Numbered from the stretch's first letter, positions 7,966-17,112 are shown. The stretch is 64,000 bases of DNA from Prevotella sp. (GCA_017460515.1 JAFUAY010000050.1:42516-106515); one strand, 5' to 3'. Notes: generated from the sequence alone by a model not told the origin. Numbers and translations are program-made.

Positions 7966-8459
7966 ACGTCTCTTTCTAATAAAACGAATAACTTACTGAA
8001 CTTTACGATGGGCTGTCCGAGATAGGTGGAGGTATTGTAACCACTGGCCTTGGCCCATTCAAAAATCTTGTTTCTTACCTCATCAGGATAGTAAATCTTA
8101 AGGAGTTTCTTGCGTATCAATTCGTTCCAGTCGTTAGGCAGTCCCATGTCTTTAATACTGCCGAGTCTGCCAATACCCAGAGCGATAGTAACAAGACTGT
8201 TGCAGAAGTCACCCAGTTCTACGCAGGGTTCCACTTGGAACTCATTCCTGATGCCATCGACTAGTTCCTTGATGGAAAGGATGTCCTGCACCAATCCCAG
8301 CTCAGTGATATAGTCAACCTCGACCTTTGCCAGTTCACCATACTTCTCACCATCTTCGCCTCCAAGTTTCTTCAAGCCCCAATTGGTCTGAAAGCTAAGG
8401 GTCTCAATAGCGCTTTTCTGTTTCAGTACCTCGTTCCGTTTCTGATTCTTCTTTTTCAT
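7962..8459 (-). CDS. Hypothetical protein of 165 residues
   Basis: A soluble, mixed-charge, mostly helical protein with a lysine-rich N-terminus (MKKKNQKRNEVLKQK). No catalytic motif or known domain is recognised. It is the first gene of a two-gene leftward unit with the 81-residue protein (ATGA overlap). It is divergent from the WYL regulator, separated by 191 nt of AT-rich DNA that probably holds promoters in both directions. By position it could be a target of that regulator, but this is inference only. Confidence 0.6.
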   Translation of the reverse strand: MKKKNQKRNEVLKQKSAIETLSFQTNWGLKKLGGEDGEKYGELAKVEVDYITELGLVQDILSIKELVDGIRNEFQVEPCVELGDFCNSLVTIALGIGRLGSIKDMGLPNDWNELIRKKLLKIYYPDEVRNKIFEWAKASGYNTSTYLGQPIVKFSKLFVLLERDV

Positions 8460-8627
8460 ACCGATATGATTTATTGGGTTGTTTCTTATAATATTTTATA
8501 CGAATTCGATTTGGTGTTTTAGCCCAATTTGCGATATGTATATGCAAAATCATTGCATACCTGGCTAAAAATCTTTAAAAAACTTGCTGTATTGGACATC
8601 ATTGAAATCTTTTACAATCCTTTTTAT

Positions 8628-8635
8628 TATATTTG
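8628..8635 (+). promoter_or_regulatory. Probable -7 box for the WYL gene
   Basis: TATATTTG lies 15 nt before the first ATG of the WYL gene, with a TTG at 8602-8604 (23-nt spacer, slightly long). The short distance implies a very short leader. Confidence 0.5.
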
Positions 8636-8650
8636 CCCTTGAAACTATAA

Positions 8651-9568
8651 ATGACTATTGACATGGTGAGTAAAACCTTTAATCGCTACATCTGGTTAGT
8701 TAATCTTCTCTTGCAGAATGGAAAGCTGACTTTCGATGAAATAAGTATGCTGTGGGAAGACAGTCAGCTGGGCGATGGAAAATCTTTGCCTTTGCGTACT
8801 TTCCATCAGCACCGCAAGGCGGTAGAGGAGCTGTTTGGCATCGAGATAGGCTGTACCGCTCCTTCTGACGGCTATCGTTATTACATTAAGAATCCTCAGA
8901 TCATGCAGAAAGACAAAACGCGCCAGTGGTTGCTGAACTCGTTTACCCTTTCGAACATGATTATTGCTGGCCATAATATGAAGGACCGGATTCTCTTTGA
9001 GAATATTCCTGGGGGTATTGAGTATCTACAGCCAATTATTGAGTCAATGCAGCAGAACAAGGTGCTGGAATTGGACTATCAGGCGTACGGAAGTCATCTG
9101 GAAACCTACCACATGGAGCCATACGCTATGAAGGTCTATCGCCAGAGATGGTATATTGTGGGAAGGCTACAGGAACAAGATGCCATCCGTCATTTGTCAC
9201 TAGACAGGATTATCGACCTTCGTCAAACTGACTCATCATTTATGATTCCAAGGGATTTCAATGCAGAGAAATATTTTGCAAATACCATCGGTGTTTATGT
9301 GAATGGGGACATGAATCCCCAGAAGATACGTATTCGTGCCTACGGCAAACAGGTGGATTATCTGCGTTCGTTGCCCCTGCATCGGTCGCAGGAAGAAGTG
9401 CTCACCAAACACGAGCAGTATAGTGAGTTTCAGTACAGAGTGTGCATAACGTCAGAACTTACCACAGAACTGCTGGCTATGGGAGAAAACATCGAGGTGC
9501 TTGAGCCGCAGGAGCTGAGAGATGAAATGAAGAAGAGATTGGAAGGGTCTATAAAAAGATATCAATAA
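8651..9568 (+). CDS. WYL-domain transcription regulator
   Basis: A 305-residue regulator. An N-terminal winged-helix-like region (about 5-75, LPLRTFHQHRKAVEELFGIEI) precedes a WYL domain (about 130-215) containing the core MKVYRQRWYIVGRLQ and RHLSLDRIIDL, and a C-terminal WCX-like domain follows (about 220-300). WYL domains bind nucleic acid or nucleotide ligands and often control phage-defence or DNA-damage genes. The next gene, 55 nt downstream, encodes a large nuclease-like protein, so the pair looks like a regulator with its effector. An internal Met at residue 5 is an alternative start. Confidence 0.85.
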   Translation: MTIDMVSKTFNRYIWLVNLLLQNGKLTFDEISMLWEDSQLGDGKSLPLRTFHQHRKAVEELFGIEIGCTAPSDGYRYYIKNPQIMQKDKTRQWLLNSFTLSNMIIAGHNMKDRILFENIPGGIEYLQPIIESMQQNKVLELDYQAYGSHLETYHMEPYAMKVYRQRWYIVGRLQEQDAIRHLSLDRIIDLRQTDSSFMIPRDFNAEKYFANTIGVYVNGDMNPQKIRIRAYGKQVDYLRSLPLHRSQEEVLTKHEQYSEFQYRVCITSELTTELLAMGENIEVLEPQELRDEMKKRLEGSIKRYQ

Positions 9569-9623
9569 ACGGTATTTCAAGTGCAATAATAATTAAAAGG
9601 AAGAGACATTCACAGCAACAAAC

Positions 9624-11630
9624 ATGGTATTTAATGATCGTCAAGACTCCTTTAGAGGGGCGCATCTAAGCAAAACCTTTTGCGATAATTTCAAAGCAAG
9701 TAAGTTCTATACGGAAATATACTGCAAACATCCGTATGAGATAATTATTGGTGTTAGGGATGGCTATATAAATCTGTATTATAATTGTGCTAGTTTGGCA
9801 AAGATATCAAACACAGATTCAAAAAATCTAAAGGCAGAAATATCTTCATTCTATCTTGATGGTAAGAGTCCTGGACACAGCATTAAGATTAGTGCAGATG
9901 AATTTGTAGAGAAATACTACACAATCAAGCATAACAGTGACAAGAAGAACAAACCAGAGAAAGAGGCTCAAGAACGATTATTTATAGACAACAATAATAA
10001 TCCTGATTCAAAATGGTTTTGCATTGATGTTGAATATACAAAATCCTTTGCTGACACACGCCAAGAAGATTGGCGCTTTGATATCATAGCCATCAAGAAA
10101 GAAGCGCCATTTACAGTTGCACTAATTGAATTAAAATATGGCAATGGCGCATTAGGCGGTAAAAGCGGAATAACAAAACACATTGCAGACTTCTATGGTT
10201 TTCATAAGAAAAGGTCTTTTGAATTGTTAAAAAGAGAATTGTTGGCTATTATAAAAATGTCAAATAAACTTGGAGTCACCATTCCTGAGTGTATTCAGAA
10301 AATTAAACTTGAGGATATTGACAAGCAGCCTGCATTCTATATCATCACGCTTAATAATAAAAAGGAAAAAGATAACGGGACGCTTCCAATGGCAACAATG
10401 GCAGGTTATCTTTTCGAAAAAGCAAATGGTGACTGGGAAGCATCAAGGTATTCCAAGAATGCAGGGACACATGGATACTATGCCATTGTCGGAAATGACA
10501 CTTCATTTAAGCCTGTTTTTCTTTTCTCTGAATCTACATTGCCTCATTTGGGAATAAATGATATACTTGACGAAAAATATTATATAAAAAAGATGGTTTT
10601 GGAGGCTGATGATAATTCGCGATTATTGACACCTATAGTAAAATCTGTTGATAACCACAAGATGAATAGTTACCAACGACAACAGAGCGCAATTCAACAG
10701 AAATACTTTCTGGCTTCTGAGCTTGGTGGTATATATGGAAAGGCTTCTTGTCCGGATGTATTAAAAGACTCTAGAAAAAACTTCATTAAGGAAGTCGATT
10801 ATGATGATGTTATCAATTATTTTAACGTCAATGGCATCACATGGTGGCATGGAACAAAACCAACAGGTCACATCCTTTCATCGCAGATATCTTGCATAAA
10901 CCATTTATACCCCATTCGGAATAATTATAATGCTGTTGTCTCACTGGCCAAAAGGATAAATCCTGAAATTGAGGGGGTGGAGATCCTTAACAATGACAAA
11001 CCAGGAACTAGAGGTTATATTTCTTTTGAGGTGGTAAGTGACAATGATCATCTTAACGAGAAAAAGAACGGTAGCAATAAAATGAAAAGGGGAAATCATT
11101 GTACTTCTGTTGATGCCGTTATTCTTGCCAAAAAGGGCCAGATTCGAACCCTAATAGTTATCGAATGGAAATATGTAGAACATTATGACAATACGGATTA
11201 TTCAAAAAACAAGAAAGGTAAGAGAGACGGGGATTCTAGAGTAAATTGTTATTCTGGTATAGATGTTGAGAATCCGTGTTTAATACAAAATTCAAATCAG
11301 TTGTTGAATGAAGTTTCACCCATATATTTCTACAATCCTTTTTATCAACTTATGCGGCAGACATTGTGGGCAGAACAGATGATTAGGTATCGCGACTCGG
11401 AATCTATCAAAGCTGACGATTATATACATGTACATGTTGTTCCAGAGGGGAATAAACAACTACTTGATAAGAGATATAAGTGCAGTGGTATGAATATGAA
11501 AGAAACATGGGAAAAACAACTAAAAAATCATATGAAATATCTTCTAATCTCCCCCAAGTCTCTTTTGTCTGCCCTTTCAGATGAGTTTAAAGAATTGAAA
11601 GAGGCGTTGGACAGACGTTATTGGCGCTAA
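9624..11630 (+). CDS. Large protein with two PD-(D/E)XK nuclease-like sites
   Basis: A 668-residue protein of AT-rich composition that does not match a single standard family. Two separate candidate nuclease cores are visible. The first is around residues 134-175 (FCIDVEY, then RFDIIAI with Asp153, then VALIELKYG with Glu169 and Lys171). The second is around 493-520 (TSVDAVIL with Asp497, then LIVIEWKYVE with Glu514 and Lys516). The second half, from about WWHGTKPTGHILSSQ (408-420) to FYQLMRQTLWAEQM (573-586), resembles the PGN_0703 putative restriction endonuclease family. It follows the WYL gene by 55 nt. A defence or restriction role is inferred. No methyltransferase is adjacent, so a modification-dependent or inducible mode is possible. 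Confidence 0.7.
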   Translation: MVFNDRQDSFRGAHLSKTFCDNFKASKFYTEIYCKHPYEIIIGVRDGYINLYYNCASLAKISNTDSKNLKAEISSFYLDGKSPGHSIKISADEFVEKYYTIKHNSDKKNKPEKEAQERLFIDNNNNPDSKWFCIDVEYTKSFADTRQEDWRFDIIAIKKEAPFTVALIELKYGNGALGGKSGITKHIADFYGFHKKRSFELLKRELLAIIKMSNKLGVTIPECIQKIKLEDIDKQPAFYIITLNNKKEKDNGTLPMATMAGYLFEKANGDWEASRYSKNAGTHGYYAIVGNDTSFKPVFLFSESTLPHLGINDILDEKYYIKKMVLEADDNSRLLTPIVKSVDNHKMNSYQRQQSAIQQKYFLASELGGIYGKASCPDVLKDSRKNFIKEVDYDDVINYFNVNGITWWHGTKPTGHILSSQISCINHLYPIRNNYNAVVSLAKRINPEIEGVEILNNDKPGTRGYISFEVVSDNDHLNEKKNGSNKMKRGNHCTSVDAVILAKKGQIRTLIVIEWKYVEHYDNTDYSKNKKGKRDGDSRVNCYSGIDVENPCLIQNSNQLLNEVSPIYFYNPFYQLMRQTLWAEQMIRYRDSESIKADDYIHVHVVPEGNKQLLDKRYKCSGMNMKETWEKQLKNHMKYLLISPKSLLSALSDEFKELKEALDRRYWR

Positions 11631-11786
11631 AAAAACGCACATAGAGGTTCAACACCATTGATCGTTCTCAGACTCTTTTTTTGATGCCTCTGCAGTGTTA
11701 TTGCATACCATAGTGGCGTTTCAGCCAAATCCGTAGTTCTTCATTCGTATAATATGTTGTAGAGAGATCTCAAAAACTATCAGAAT

Positions 11787-12137
11787 ATGGAAACGAACAA
11801 CAAGAAAACAGACATGAGTGAATTACCAATGGAGAGCAATCTGACTTTGAATGAGGAGTTGGAACTGATTGAGCGTGTAAAGCAGGGCAATAAAGAGGCT
11901 GAGGAGGAACTGATGAATGTCAACATCCGCTTGGTTTCTGGAGTAGCGAAGAAGTATCTGAACAAAGGTGTCAGCGAGGAGGAGCTACTGAAAGCAGGGA
12001 AAGAAGGACTGATTAAGGCTGCTCACAAGTTCGACGCCGCCCACGGCTTCAAGTTTATGTCCTATGCAGTTTGGTGGGTTCGACAGTCAATCCTCGCAGC
12101 AGTTGGAGAAGAAACAGAAATAGAAGACAAGAAATGA
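11787..12137 (+). CDS. Sigma-70-like protein containing only region 2
   Basis: A 116-residue protein that aligns with the core of primary sigma factors from region 1.2 to 2.4 (LTLNEELELIERVKQGNKEA, LMNVNIRLVSGVAKKYLN, GLIKAAHKFDAAHGFKFMSY, AVWWVRQSILAA). It then stops; regions 3 and 4, which read the -33 element, are absent. The stop overlaps the start of the metallohydrolase gene (ATGA), so the two are coupled. It could be a truncated relic kept open by the overlap, or a functional module that binds core polymerase or the -7 element. The conserved aromatic and basic residues of region 2 are kept, which argues against simple decay. Confidence 0.75.
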   Translation: METNNKKTDMSELPMESNLTLNEELELIERVKQGNKEAEEELMNVNIRLVSGVAKKYLNKGVSEEELLKAGKEGLIKAAHKFDAAHGFKFMSYAVWWVRQSILAAVGEETEIEDKK

Positions 12138-13378
12138 AGATTACCATCCATCGTGGCACAGACCAAATAGGTGGCTGTGTCACAGAATATGAGCATGAGG
12201 GCTGGCGGTTGTTTGTCGACTATGGCGAACAACTGCCTGGGGCCAAACATACGGAGCCTTTGGATATCGAGGGGCTGACAAAGGGCGACCTCTCCAAGAG
12301 TGCCCTGCTCGTTACACACTATCATGGAGATCACATTGGTTGTATTACTGAAATACCCGATGCGGTTCCTATGTATATTGGCAAGGTGGGTCGTGACATC
12401 CAACTGGTGCTGTCTCATCACCTGATGTCTGTAGATAATTTGCAGAAGGAGGTCATTGCGAAACTCGAAAAGGCAAGAACTTTCAATCCAGGAGTACCAT
12501 TTATCTTTGGACCGTTTAATATCACACCCATTATCATCGACCACTCTGCCTTTGATGCCTATGCTTTCAAAATCGAAGCTGGTGGTGAAAGTGCTTTCCA
12601 TACAGGCGACTTCCGAACTCATGGTTTCAGAAGTGGCAACCTGTCAAAGGTCATCAAAACTTACGTGGGGCATGTTGACATCGTAGTTTGTGAGGCAACG
12701 AATGTGATGAGACCTGATGTTACCAGTAAATCTGAGCATGATTTGCAAAAGGAATTTGAGTTGCAGTTCAAAGCCCACAAGGGCAATATAGTTTATGTCT
12801 CAACTACTAATATCGACCGCGTTTTTGCGCTCTATCATGCTGCATTGAGGGCAGGTAGGCCATTCTATGTGGATTCATACCAGAAACAGGTTATGGATGT
12901 TGTCACAAAGCGCGACCAAATATGGGGAAAGTCACCACTCTATAGGTACGGCAAGTACGAGCCTGTAGTTCTTCAATATGAAGATGGGCAGTTTAGAATG
13001 AATGATGAGTTCAGAGAATTCCTTGAACTGAAAGGCTATGTGCTGTTGGCTCGTGCTAAAGAAAGATACAATACTCTGATTGCTCAGATACCTGGTAATA
13101 AGATGAAGTATCTATCGATGTGGAAGGGCTATGTTGACAATGAGTGTATAGCCTATAATCCAACACTGGCAGAGGCACTAGGTGACGACTTTGAATATCT
13201 GCATACCAGCGGGCATAGTGATATGCTGGGGATGGGACGACTCTTTAAGTTACTCAGTCCTCAAGCCATAATTCCTATTCATACAGAAACCCCTGATAAG
13301 TTCGCTGAACTTTTTGGTGATGAATGGAATGTCCTAAGAATGCATGACGGGGAATCGATAATATTAAAATCCAACTGA
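12134..13378 (+). CDS. Metallo-beta-lactamase-fold hydrolase, RNase J/beta-CASP-like
   Basis: A 414-residue protein. The start at MKITIHRGTDQIGG overlaps the sigma-like stop; the frame is open further upstream, but that part duplicates sigma coding sequence. Metal ligands are visible: His62, His64, Asp66 and His67 (THYHGDHIG), Asp159 (AFHTGDF), and His361 and His383 (LHTSGHSD, PIHTETP). The spacing and the C-terminal SGH and PIHTE motifs resemble RNase J and related beta-CASP nucleases, but it lacks the long RNase J C-terminal domain. It probably cleaves RNA or DNA. Coupling to a sigma region 2 suggests action at transcribing polymerase, which is inference. Confidence 0.8.
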   Translation: MKITIHRGTDQIGGCVTEYEHEGWRLFVDYGEQLPGAKHTEPLDIEGLTKGDLSKSALLVTHYHGDHIGCITEIPDAVPMYIGKVGRDIQLVLSHHLMSVDNLQKEVIAKLEKARTFNPGVPFIFGPFNITPIIIDHSAFDAYAFKIEAGGESAFHTGDFRTHGFRSGNLSKVIKTYVGHVDIVVCEATNVMRPDVTSKSEHDLQKEFELQFKAHKGNIVYVSTTNIDRVFALYHAALRAGRPFYVDSYQKQVMDVVTKRDQIWGKSPLYRYGKYEPVVLQYEDGQFRMNDEFREFLELKGYVLLARAKERYNTLIAQIPGNKMKYLSMWKGYVDNECIAYNPTLAEALGDDFEYLHTSGHSDMLGMGRLFKLLSPQAIIPIHTETPDKFAELFGDEWNVLRMHDGESIILKSN

Positions 13379-13381
13379 AAT

Positions 13382-13414
13382 ATGAAAAAGACTTGTTTGC
13401 TGTTATTGGCATGA
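13382..13414 (+). pseudogene. Possible remnant of a secreted-protein gene start
   Basis: Ten codons, MKKTCLLLLA, then a stop, right after the metallohydrolase gene. It looks like the beginning of a lipoprotein signal peptide cut short. No further coding sequence follows up to 13624. Support is weak. Confidence 0.2.
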
Positions 13415-13568
13415 TCTCAAAATATGATGTTTTTTCGGATATTTTCGGAAACAACTCATTCTACGATGGAGTCAAACACATAAGTTTAGATATATAGGTA
13501 GCATACTCATAGGATTGCTTCTAAATACACAAATTGTTGCGTGCAAATCGCATTTTTTTTAAAAAGTG

Positions 13569-13599
13569 TTGTTTGTATGCTACATTTTTATTATCTTTG
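13569..13599 (+). promoter_or_regulatory. Promoter for the toxin-antitoxin pair
   Basis: TTG at 13569-13571, a 20-nt spacer, and TATCTTTG at 13592-13599, which fully matches the Bacteroidota consensus. The antitoxin ATG is 25 nt downstream. Confidence 0.75.
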
Positions 13600-13624
13600 C
13601 AACATCATCTAAATATTGTTAGTT

Positions 13625-13900
13625 ATGGCAACAATTACGTTAAGCCCTGCTGCATATAATAATGCGAAGCTCTACGCTGAGAAACAAAATCTAAGTGTGG
13701 ATGAATTTGTTGTGATGTTAATCAACAAATTTTCTGCGGCAAAGGATAAAAAGAAAAAGTTTCATATGCTCCCTATAGAAAAGCTCGATCAAGAATTGCA
13801 GGACATCTTGAATATGCCTAGGAATGGAGAAATTGATGCTAATGACATAAATGGTGAAGAAGCCCGAATGGAATATTACAAAGAAAAATATATGCTATGA
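13625..13900 (+). CDS. Antitoxin partner of a PIN toxin
   Basis: A 91-residue protein, start set at MATITLSPAAY; upstream in-frame codons give an unlikely N-terminus. The first 40 residues (ITLSPAAYNNAKLYAEKQNL, then VDEFVVMLINKF) resemble a ribbon-helix-helix DNA-binding domain. The lysine-rich linker and acidic C-terminus would contact the toxin. It overlaps the PIN toxin gene by 4 nt (ATGA), the classic antitoxin-first order. It would repress the promoter at 13569-13599 and neutralise the toxin. Confidence 0.75.
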   Translation: MATITLSPAAYNNAKLYAEKQNLSVDEFVVMLINKFSAAKDKKKKFHMLPIEKLDQELQDILNMPRNGEIDANDINGEEARMEYYKEKYML

Positions 13901-14319
13901 AGGTCTTCCTGGATACAAACATAATTATTGATTTTATCGCACGCCGAGAAAATTTCTACCAGGCAGCAGCCAATCTGATAAACCTTGGTGTCAAAGGGGA
14001 GGTGGAACTTTATACTACTCCATTGACTTATGCCACCTGTGTTTTTATTACACGAAAGATTTTAGGTTATGAAGGGGCTATCAAAGCGATTCAGATATTA
14101 GATAACTATCTGAATGTTACGCCAATGGATAGTAGTCAATGTCGCAATGCTCTGTTTTCTACGATGCCTGACTTCGAGGATATGCTGCAATTTGAATCAG
14201 CCTTTGCTGCAGGTTGTGATGTTATTGTGACAAGGAATAAGAAACATTTCCCACAGGAAGTGATACAGATACTAGATTCAACAGAATTCTTCGACTGCTA
14301 TTGGTATGAAGAAGGATAA
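13897..14319 (+). CDS. VapC-like PIN-domain ribonuclease toxin
   Basis: A 140-residue PIN-domain protein. It opens MKVFLDTNIIIDF, with catalytic Asp6. Further acidic residues sit at MPDFEDMLQ (Asp92, Glu94, Asp95) and GCDVIVTRN (Asp108). These match the Mg2+-binding pocket of VapC-type RNases, which cut tRNA or rRNA. Length is typical. It is translated from an ATGA overlap with the antitoxin. It lies at the right end of the accessory island. Confidence 0.85.
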   Translation: MKVFLDTNIIIDFIARRENFYQAAANLINLGVKGEVELYTTPLTYATCVFITRKILGYEGAIKAIQILDNYLNVTPMDSSQCRNALFSTMPDFEDMLQFESAFAAGCDVIVTRNKKHFPQEVIQILDSTEFFDCYWYEEG

Positions 14320-14359
14320 ATAGAGTTTTGTGCGAATAGCAATAAAAGTGGCAAAAATC

Positions 14360-14390
14360 TTGCGAGATTCAGATTTATTGTGTAATTTCG
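14360..14390 (+). promoter_or_regulatory. Promoter for the SPFH gene
   Basis: TTG at 14360-14362, a 20-nt spacer, and TAATTTCG at 14383-14390 (one mismatch to the -7 consensus). The ATG is 43 nt downstream. Confidence 0.65.
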
Positions 14391-14433
14391 CTGTCGAAAT
14401 TGAATTATTTATCTTTTTAAACTAAAAACCATT

Positions 14434-15939
14434 ATGGGAACAGATGAAATGTATTTGTGGATTGCGGTGGCAGTTATTGCCCTCGCAGTGTTCGTGTTTA
14501 TTTCGTATGTGAAGGCTCCTCCTTCGTTTGCCTATATCATTTCCGGTATCTGGAAAGAGCCGAAGGTGCTTATTGGTACGGGCGGATTCCGCATTCCGTT
14601 CTTCCAGCGACTGGACCGCGTCTATCTGGGACAGATCACGGTGGATATCAAGACAGAGGAGAGCGTGCCTACGAACGACTTCATCAACGTGGATGTGGAT
14701 GCAGTGGCAAAGGTGCAGGTGCTGCCCGACAAAGACGGTACGCGTCTGGCTGCAAAGAACTTCCTGAACATGACGCCCGAAGAGATTGCCGCTCAGTTGC
14801 AGGACTCGCTGCAGGGTAACATGCGTGAGATTATCGGTACGCTCGACCTGCGTTCGCTGAACACCGATCGTGACGGATTCTCTGATCAGGTGATGATGAA
14901 GGCTACACCCGATATGGCTAAGCTGGGTATCAACATCATTTCATGCAACATTCAGAACGTGACCGACCGTGAGGGACTGATACGTGACCTGGGTGCTGAC
15001 AACACGGCAAAGATCAAAAAGGATGCTGCCATCAACCGTGCTGTTGCTGAACGCGACGTGAAGATTGAGGTGTCGAAGGCCGACAAGGCTTCGAACGATG
15101 CACGCGTGGATGCCGATACTGCTATCGCTATCAAGAACAACGAACTCGCCCTGAAGCGTGCTGCCCTGAAGAAAGAGGCCGATACCGCACAGGCTGATGC
15201 CGATGCTGCTTACGCCATCCAGCAACAGGAACAGCAGAAGACCATCAACATCAAGACTGTTGAGGCCCAGATTGAGAAGACCAAGCGTGAGCAGGTGCTT
15301 TCTCGTGAGCAGATTGAAATCAAGCAGAACCAGCTGGCTGCCGAGGTGGAGAAGAAGGCTGATGCTGATAAGTATAAGGTAGAGATTGATGCTGCCGCCG
15401 ACCTGGAGCAGCGCAAGCGTGTGGCTGAGGCTCAGAAGTATGAGGCTGAGCAGCGCGCTCTGGCTCAGAATGCTGAATCAGATGCTACCCGTTATCGCTT
15501 GGAGCAGGAGGCTGCTGGTATCAAGGCCAAGGGTGAGGCTGAGGCTTACGCCATTCAGAAGAAGGGTGAGGCTGAGGCTCTGGCTATGGACAAGAAGGCC
15601 GAGGCTTACAAAAAGTATAACAATGCTGCTGTGATGCAGATGATGATTGAGGTACTGCCGCAGGTAGTGGAGAACGTGGCCAAACCCATCTCGGCTATCA
15701 AGGATGTACACGTCTACAGCGGCGGTCAGGATTCAGGTTCGGGCGTTGCTGCGATGAGTGGTGGAGTGCCCGTTGCCATCAAGCAGGCTTTCGACGTGCT
15801 GAAGTCAGCTACAGGTGTCGATATGGCCGACATCATGCGTGCCGGAACCATCGAGGCTAAGACCACACGCAACATCAATCTGAACGATGAGGCTGCCGAC
15901 GCTGTCGACAACATGATTGGTAAGGACAAGAAGAAGTAA
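14434..15939 (+). CDS. Flotillin-like SPFH/band-7 membrane protein
   Basis: A 501-residue protein. One N-terminal membrane anchor (about residues 6-25, YLWIAVAVIALAVFVFISYV) is followed by an SPFH/band-7 domain (about 30-190). A long alanine/glutamate/lysine-rich coiled coil runs from about 195 to 400, and the C-terminal tail contains DMADIMRAGTIEAK. This is the flotillin architecture. Such proteins assemble into large cage-like oligomers and organise membrane microdomains. It is monocistronic, with its own promoter and a strong terminator. No NfeD-type partner is adjacent. Confidence 0.9.
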   Translation: MGTDEMYLWIAVAVIALAVFVFISYVKAPPSFAYIISGIWKEPKVLIGTGGFRIPFFQRLDRVYLGQITVDIKTEESVPTNDFINVDVDAVAKVQVLPDKDGTRLAAKNFLNMTPEEIAAQLQDSLQGNMREIIGTLDLRSLNTDRDGFSDQVMMKATPDMAKLGINIISCNIQNVTDREGLIRDLGADNTAKIKKDAAINRAVAERDVKIEVSKADKASNDARVDADTAIAIKNNELALKRAALKKEADTAQADADAAYAIQQQEQQKTINIKTVEAQIEKTKREQVLSREQIEIKQNQLAAEVEKKADADKYKVEIDAAADLEQRKRVAEAQKYEAEQRALAQNAESDATRYRLEQEAAGIKAKGEAEAYAIQKKGEAEALAMDKKAEAYKKYNNAAVMQMMIEVLPQVVENVAKPISAIKDVHVYSGGQDSGSGVAAMSGGVPVAIKQAFDVLKSATGVDMADIMRAGTIEAKTTRNINLNDEAADAVDNMIGKDKKK

Positions 15940-15960
15940 CTCTTAGGAAGCAATAAAACG

Positions 15961-16005
15961 AACGGCATCGTAACGAGATTATTCAGTTACGATGCCGTTT
16001 TTATA
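15961..16005 (+). terminator. Rho-independent terminator after the SPFH gene
   Basis: A perfect 14-bp stem, AACGGCATCGTAAC (15961-15974) with 15986-15999, an 11-nt loop, and then T-rich sequence. It lies 22 nt after the stop and may also serve the convergent pheS. Confidence 0.88.
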
Positions 16006-16053
16006 TATAATAATGTGTTAGAAAAATCAGTTGGCTGTCAATGTTCGGGAGAA

Positions 16054-17112
16054 TCAGTAGGCTGACTCAAACTCTCGCAGGAACTGGGTGTCGTTCTCAG
16101 AGAACATACGCAGGTCGCTGACACGATACTTCAGGTTCGTGATGCGCTCCACACCCATACCGAAGGCATAGCCGCTGTAGATGCTGCTGTCGATGCCGCA
16201 CTGTTCCAGCACGTTCGGGTCAACCATTCCGCAACCCAGAATCTCTACCCAACCGGTGTGCTTGCAGAAGCCGCAGCCTTCGCCGCCGCAGATAAAGCAA
16301 GAGATGTCCATCTCGGCTGAGGGCTCAGTGAACGGGAAGTAAGAGGGACGCAGACGAATCTTCGTATCGGCGCCGAACATTTCTTTCGCAAACGAGAGAA
16401 GCACCTGCTTCAGGTCGGTGAAGCTGACGTTCTTGTCGATATACAGACCTTCCACCTGGTGGAAGAAACAGTGGGCGCGAGCCGTGATAGCCTCGTTACG
16501 ATAGACGCGGCCCGGACAGATCACGCGAATGGGGGCGGTCAGCTTGCCGTCCTCTGTATGCATCTGTTCCATCACGCGAGCCTGAACGCTCGATGTGTGA
16601 GAGCGCAACAGGATATTCTTGGTCACATCGTTAGGATGCTGAGAGACGAAGAACGTGTCCTGCATGTCGCGGGCAGGATGGTCGGCTGCGAAGTTCATCT
16701 TCGTGAAGATATGCAGATCGTCTTCAACCTCCGGACCGTCAGCCAGCACGAATCCCATGCGGCTGAAGATGTCAATAATCTCGTTGGTGACGATGGTCAG
16801 CGGATGGCGCGTGCCCAACTGGATGGGGTAGGGCGTACGGGTCAGGTCGATGGCATCGGTGCCTGTCTCCTGTGTCTGACAATCCTCACGCAACTGGTTG
16901 ATGCGTTCGGTGGCAAGCTGCTTCAACTCATTGATCTTCATGCCCACAGTCTTCTTCTGGTCGGCTGCAACATTACGGAAATCGTTCATCAGCTCGGTAA
17001 TCTCACCCTTCTTGCTGAGGTATTTCAGACGAAGCTGTTCCACCTCGTCGGCATTCTTGGCACTCAGCGTCTGTACTTCCTTCAGAAGTTGGTCTATTTT
17101 GTCAAGTATCAT
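16054..17112 (-). CDS. pheS: Phenylalanyl-tRNA synthetase alpha subunit
   Basis: A 352-residue class II synthetase alpha chain of normal length. The N-terminal coiled coil (about 1-85) contacts tRNA. Class II motifs follow: motif 2 VICPGRVYRNEAITARAHCF near residue 205, and motif 3 GYAFGMGVERITNLKYRV near 325. FICGGEGCGFCKHTGW near residue 275 is the cysteine-rich stretch seen in many PheS proteins. It charges tRNA-Phe in the cytosol together with PheT, which is not adjacent here, as is usual in Bacteroidota. TAATTTTG at 17145-17152 (minus strand) is a probable -7 box. Confidence 0.96.
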   Translation of the reverse strand: MILDKIDQLLKEVQTLSAKNADEVEQLRLKYLSKKGEITELMNDFRNVAADQKKTVGMKINELKQLATERINQLREDCQTQETGTDAIDLTRTPYPIQLGTRHPLTIVTNEIIDIFSRMGFVLADGPEVEDDLHIFTKMNFAADHPARDMQDTFFVSQHPNDVTKNILLRSHTSSVQARVMEQMHTEDGKLTAPIRVICPGRVYRNEAITARAHCFFHQVEGLYIDKNVSFTDLKQVLLSFAKEMFGADTKIRLRPSYFPFTEPSAEMDISCFICGGEGCGFCKHTGWVEILGCGMVDPNVLEQCGIDSSIYSGYAFGMGVERITNLKYRVSDLRMFSENDTQFLREFESAY

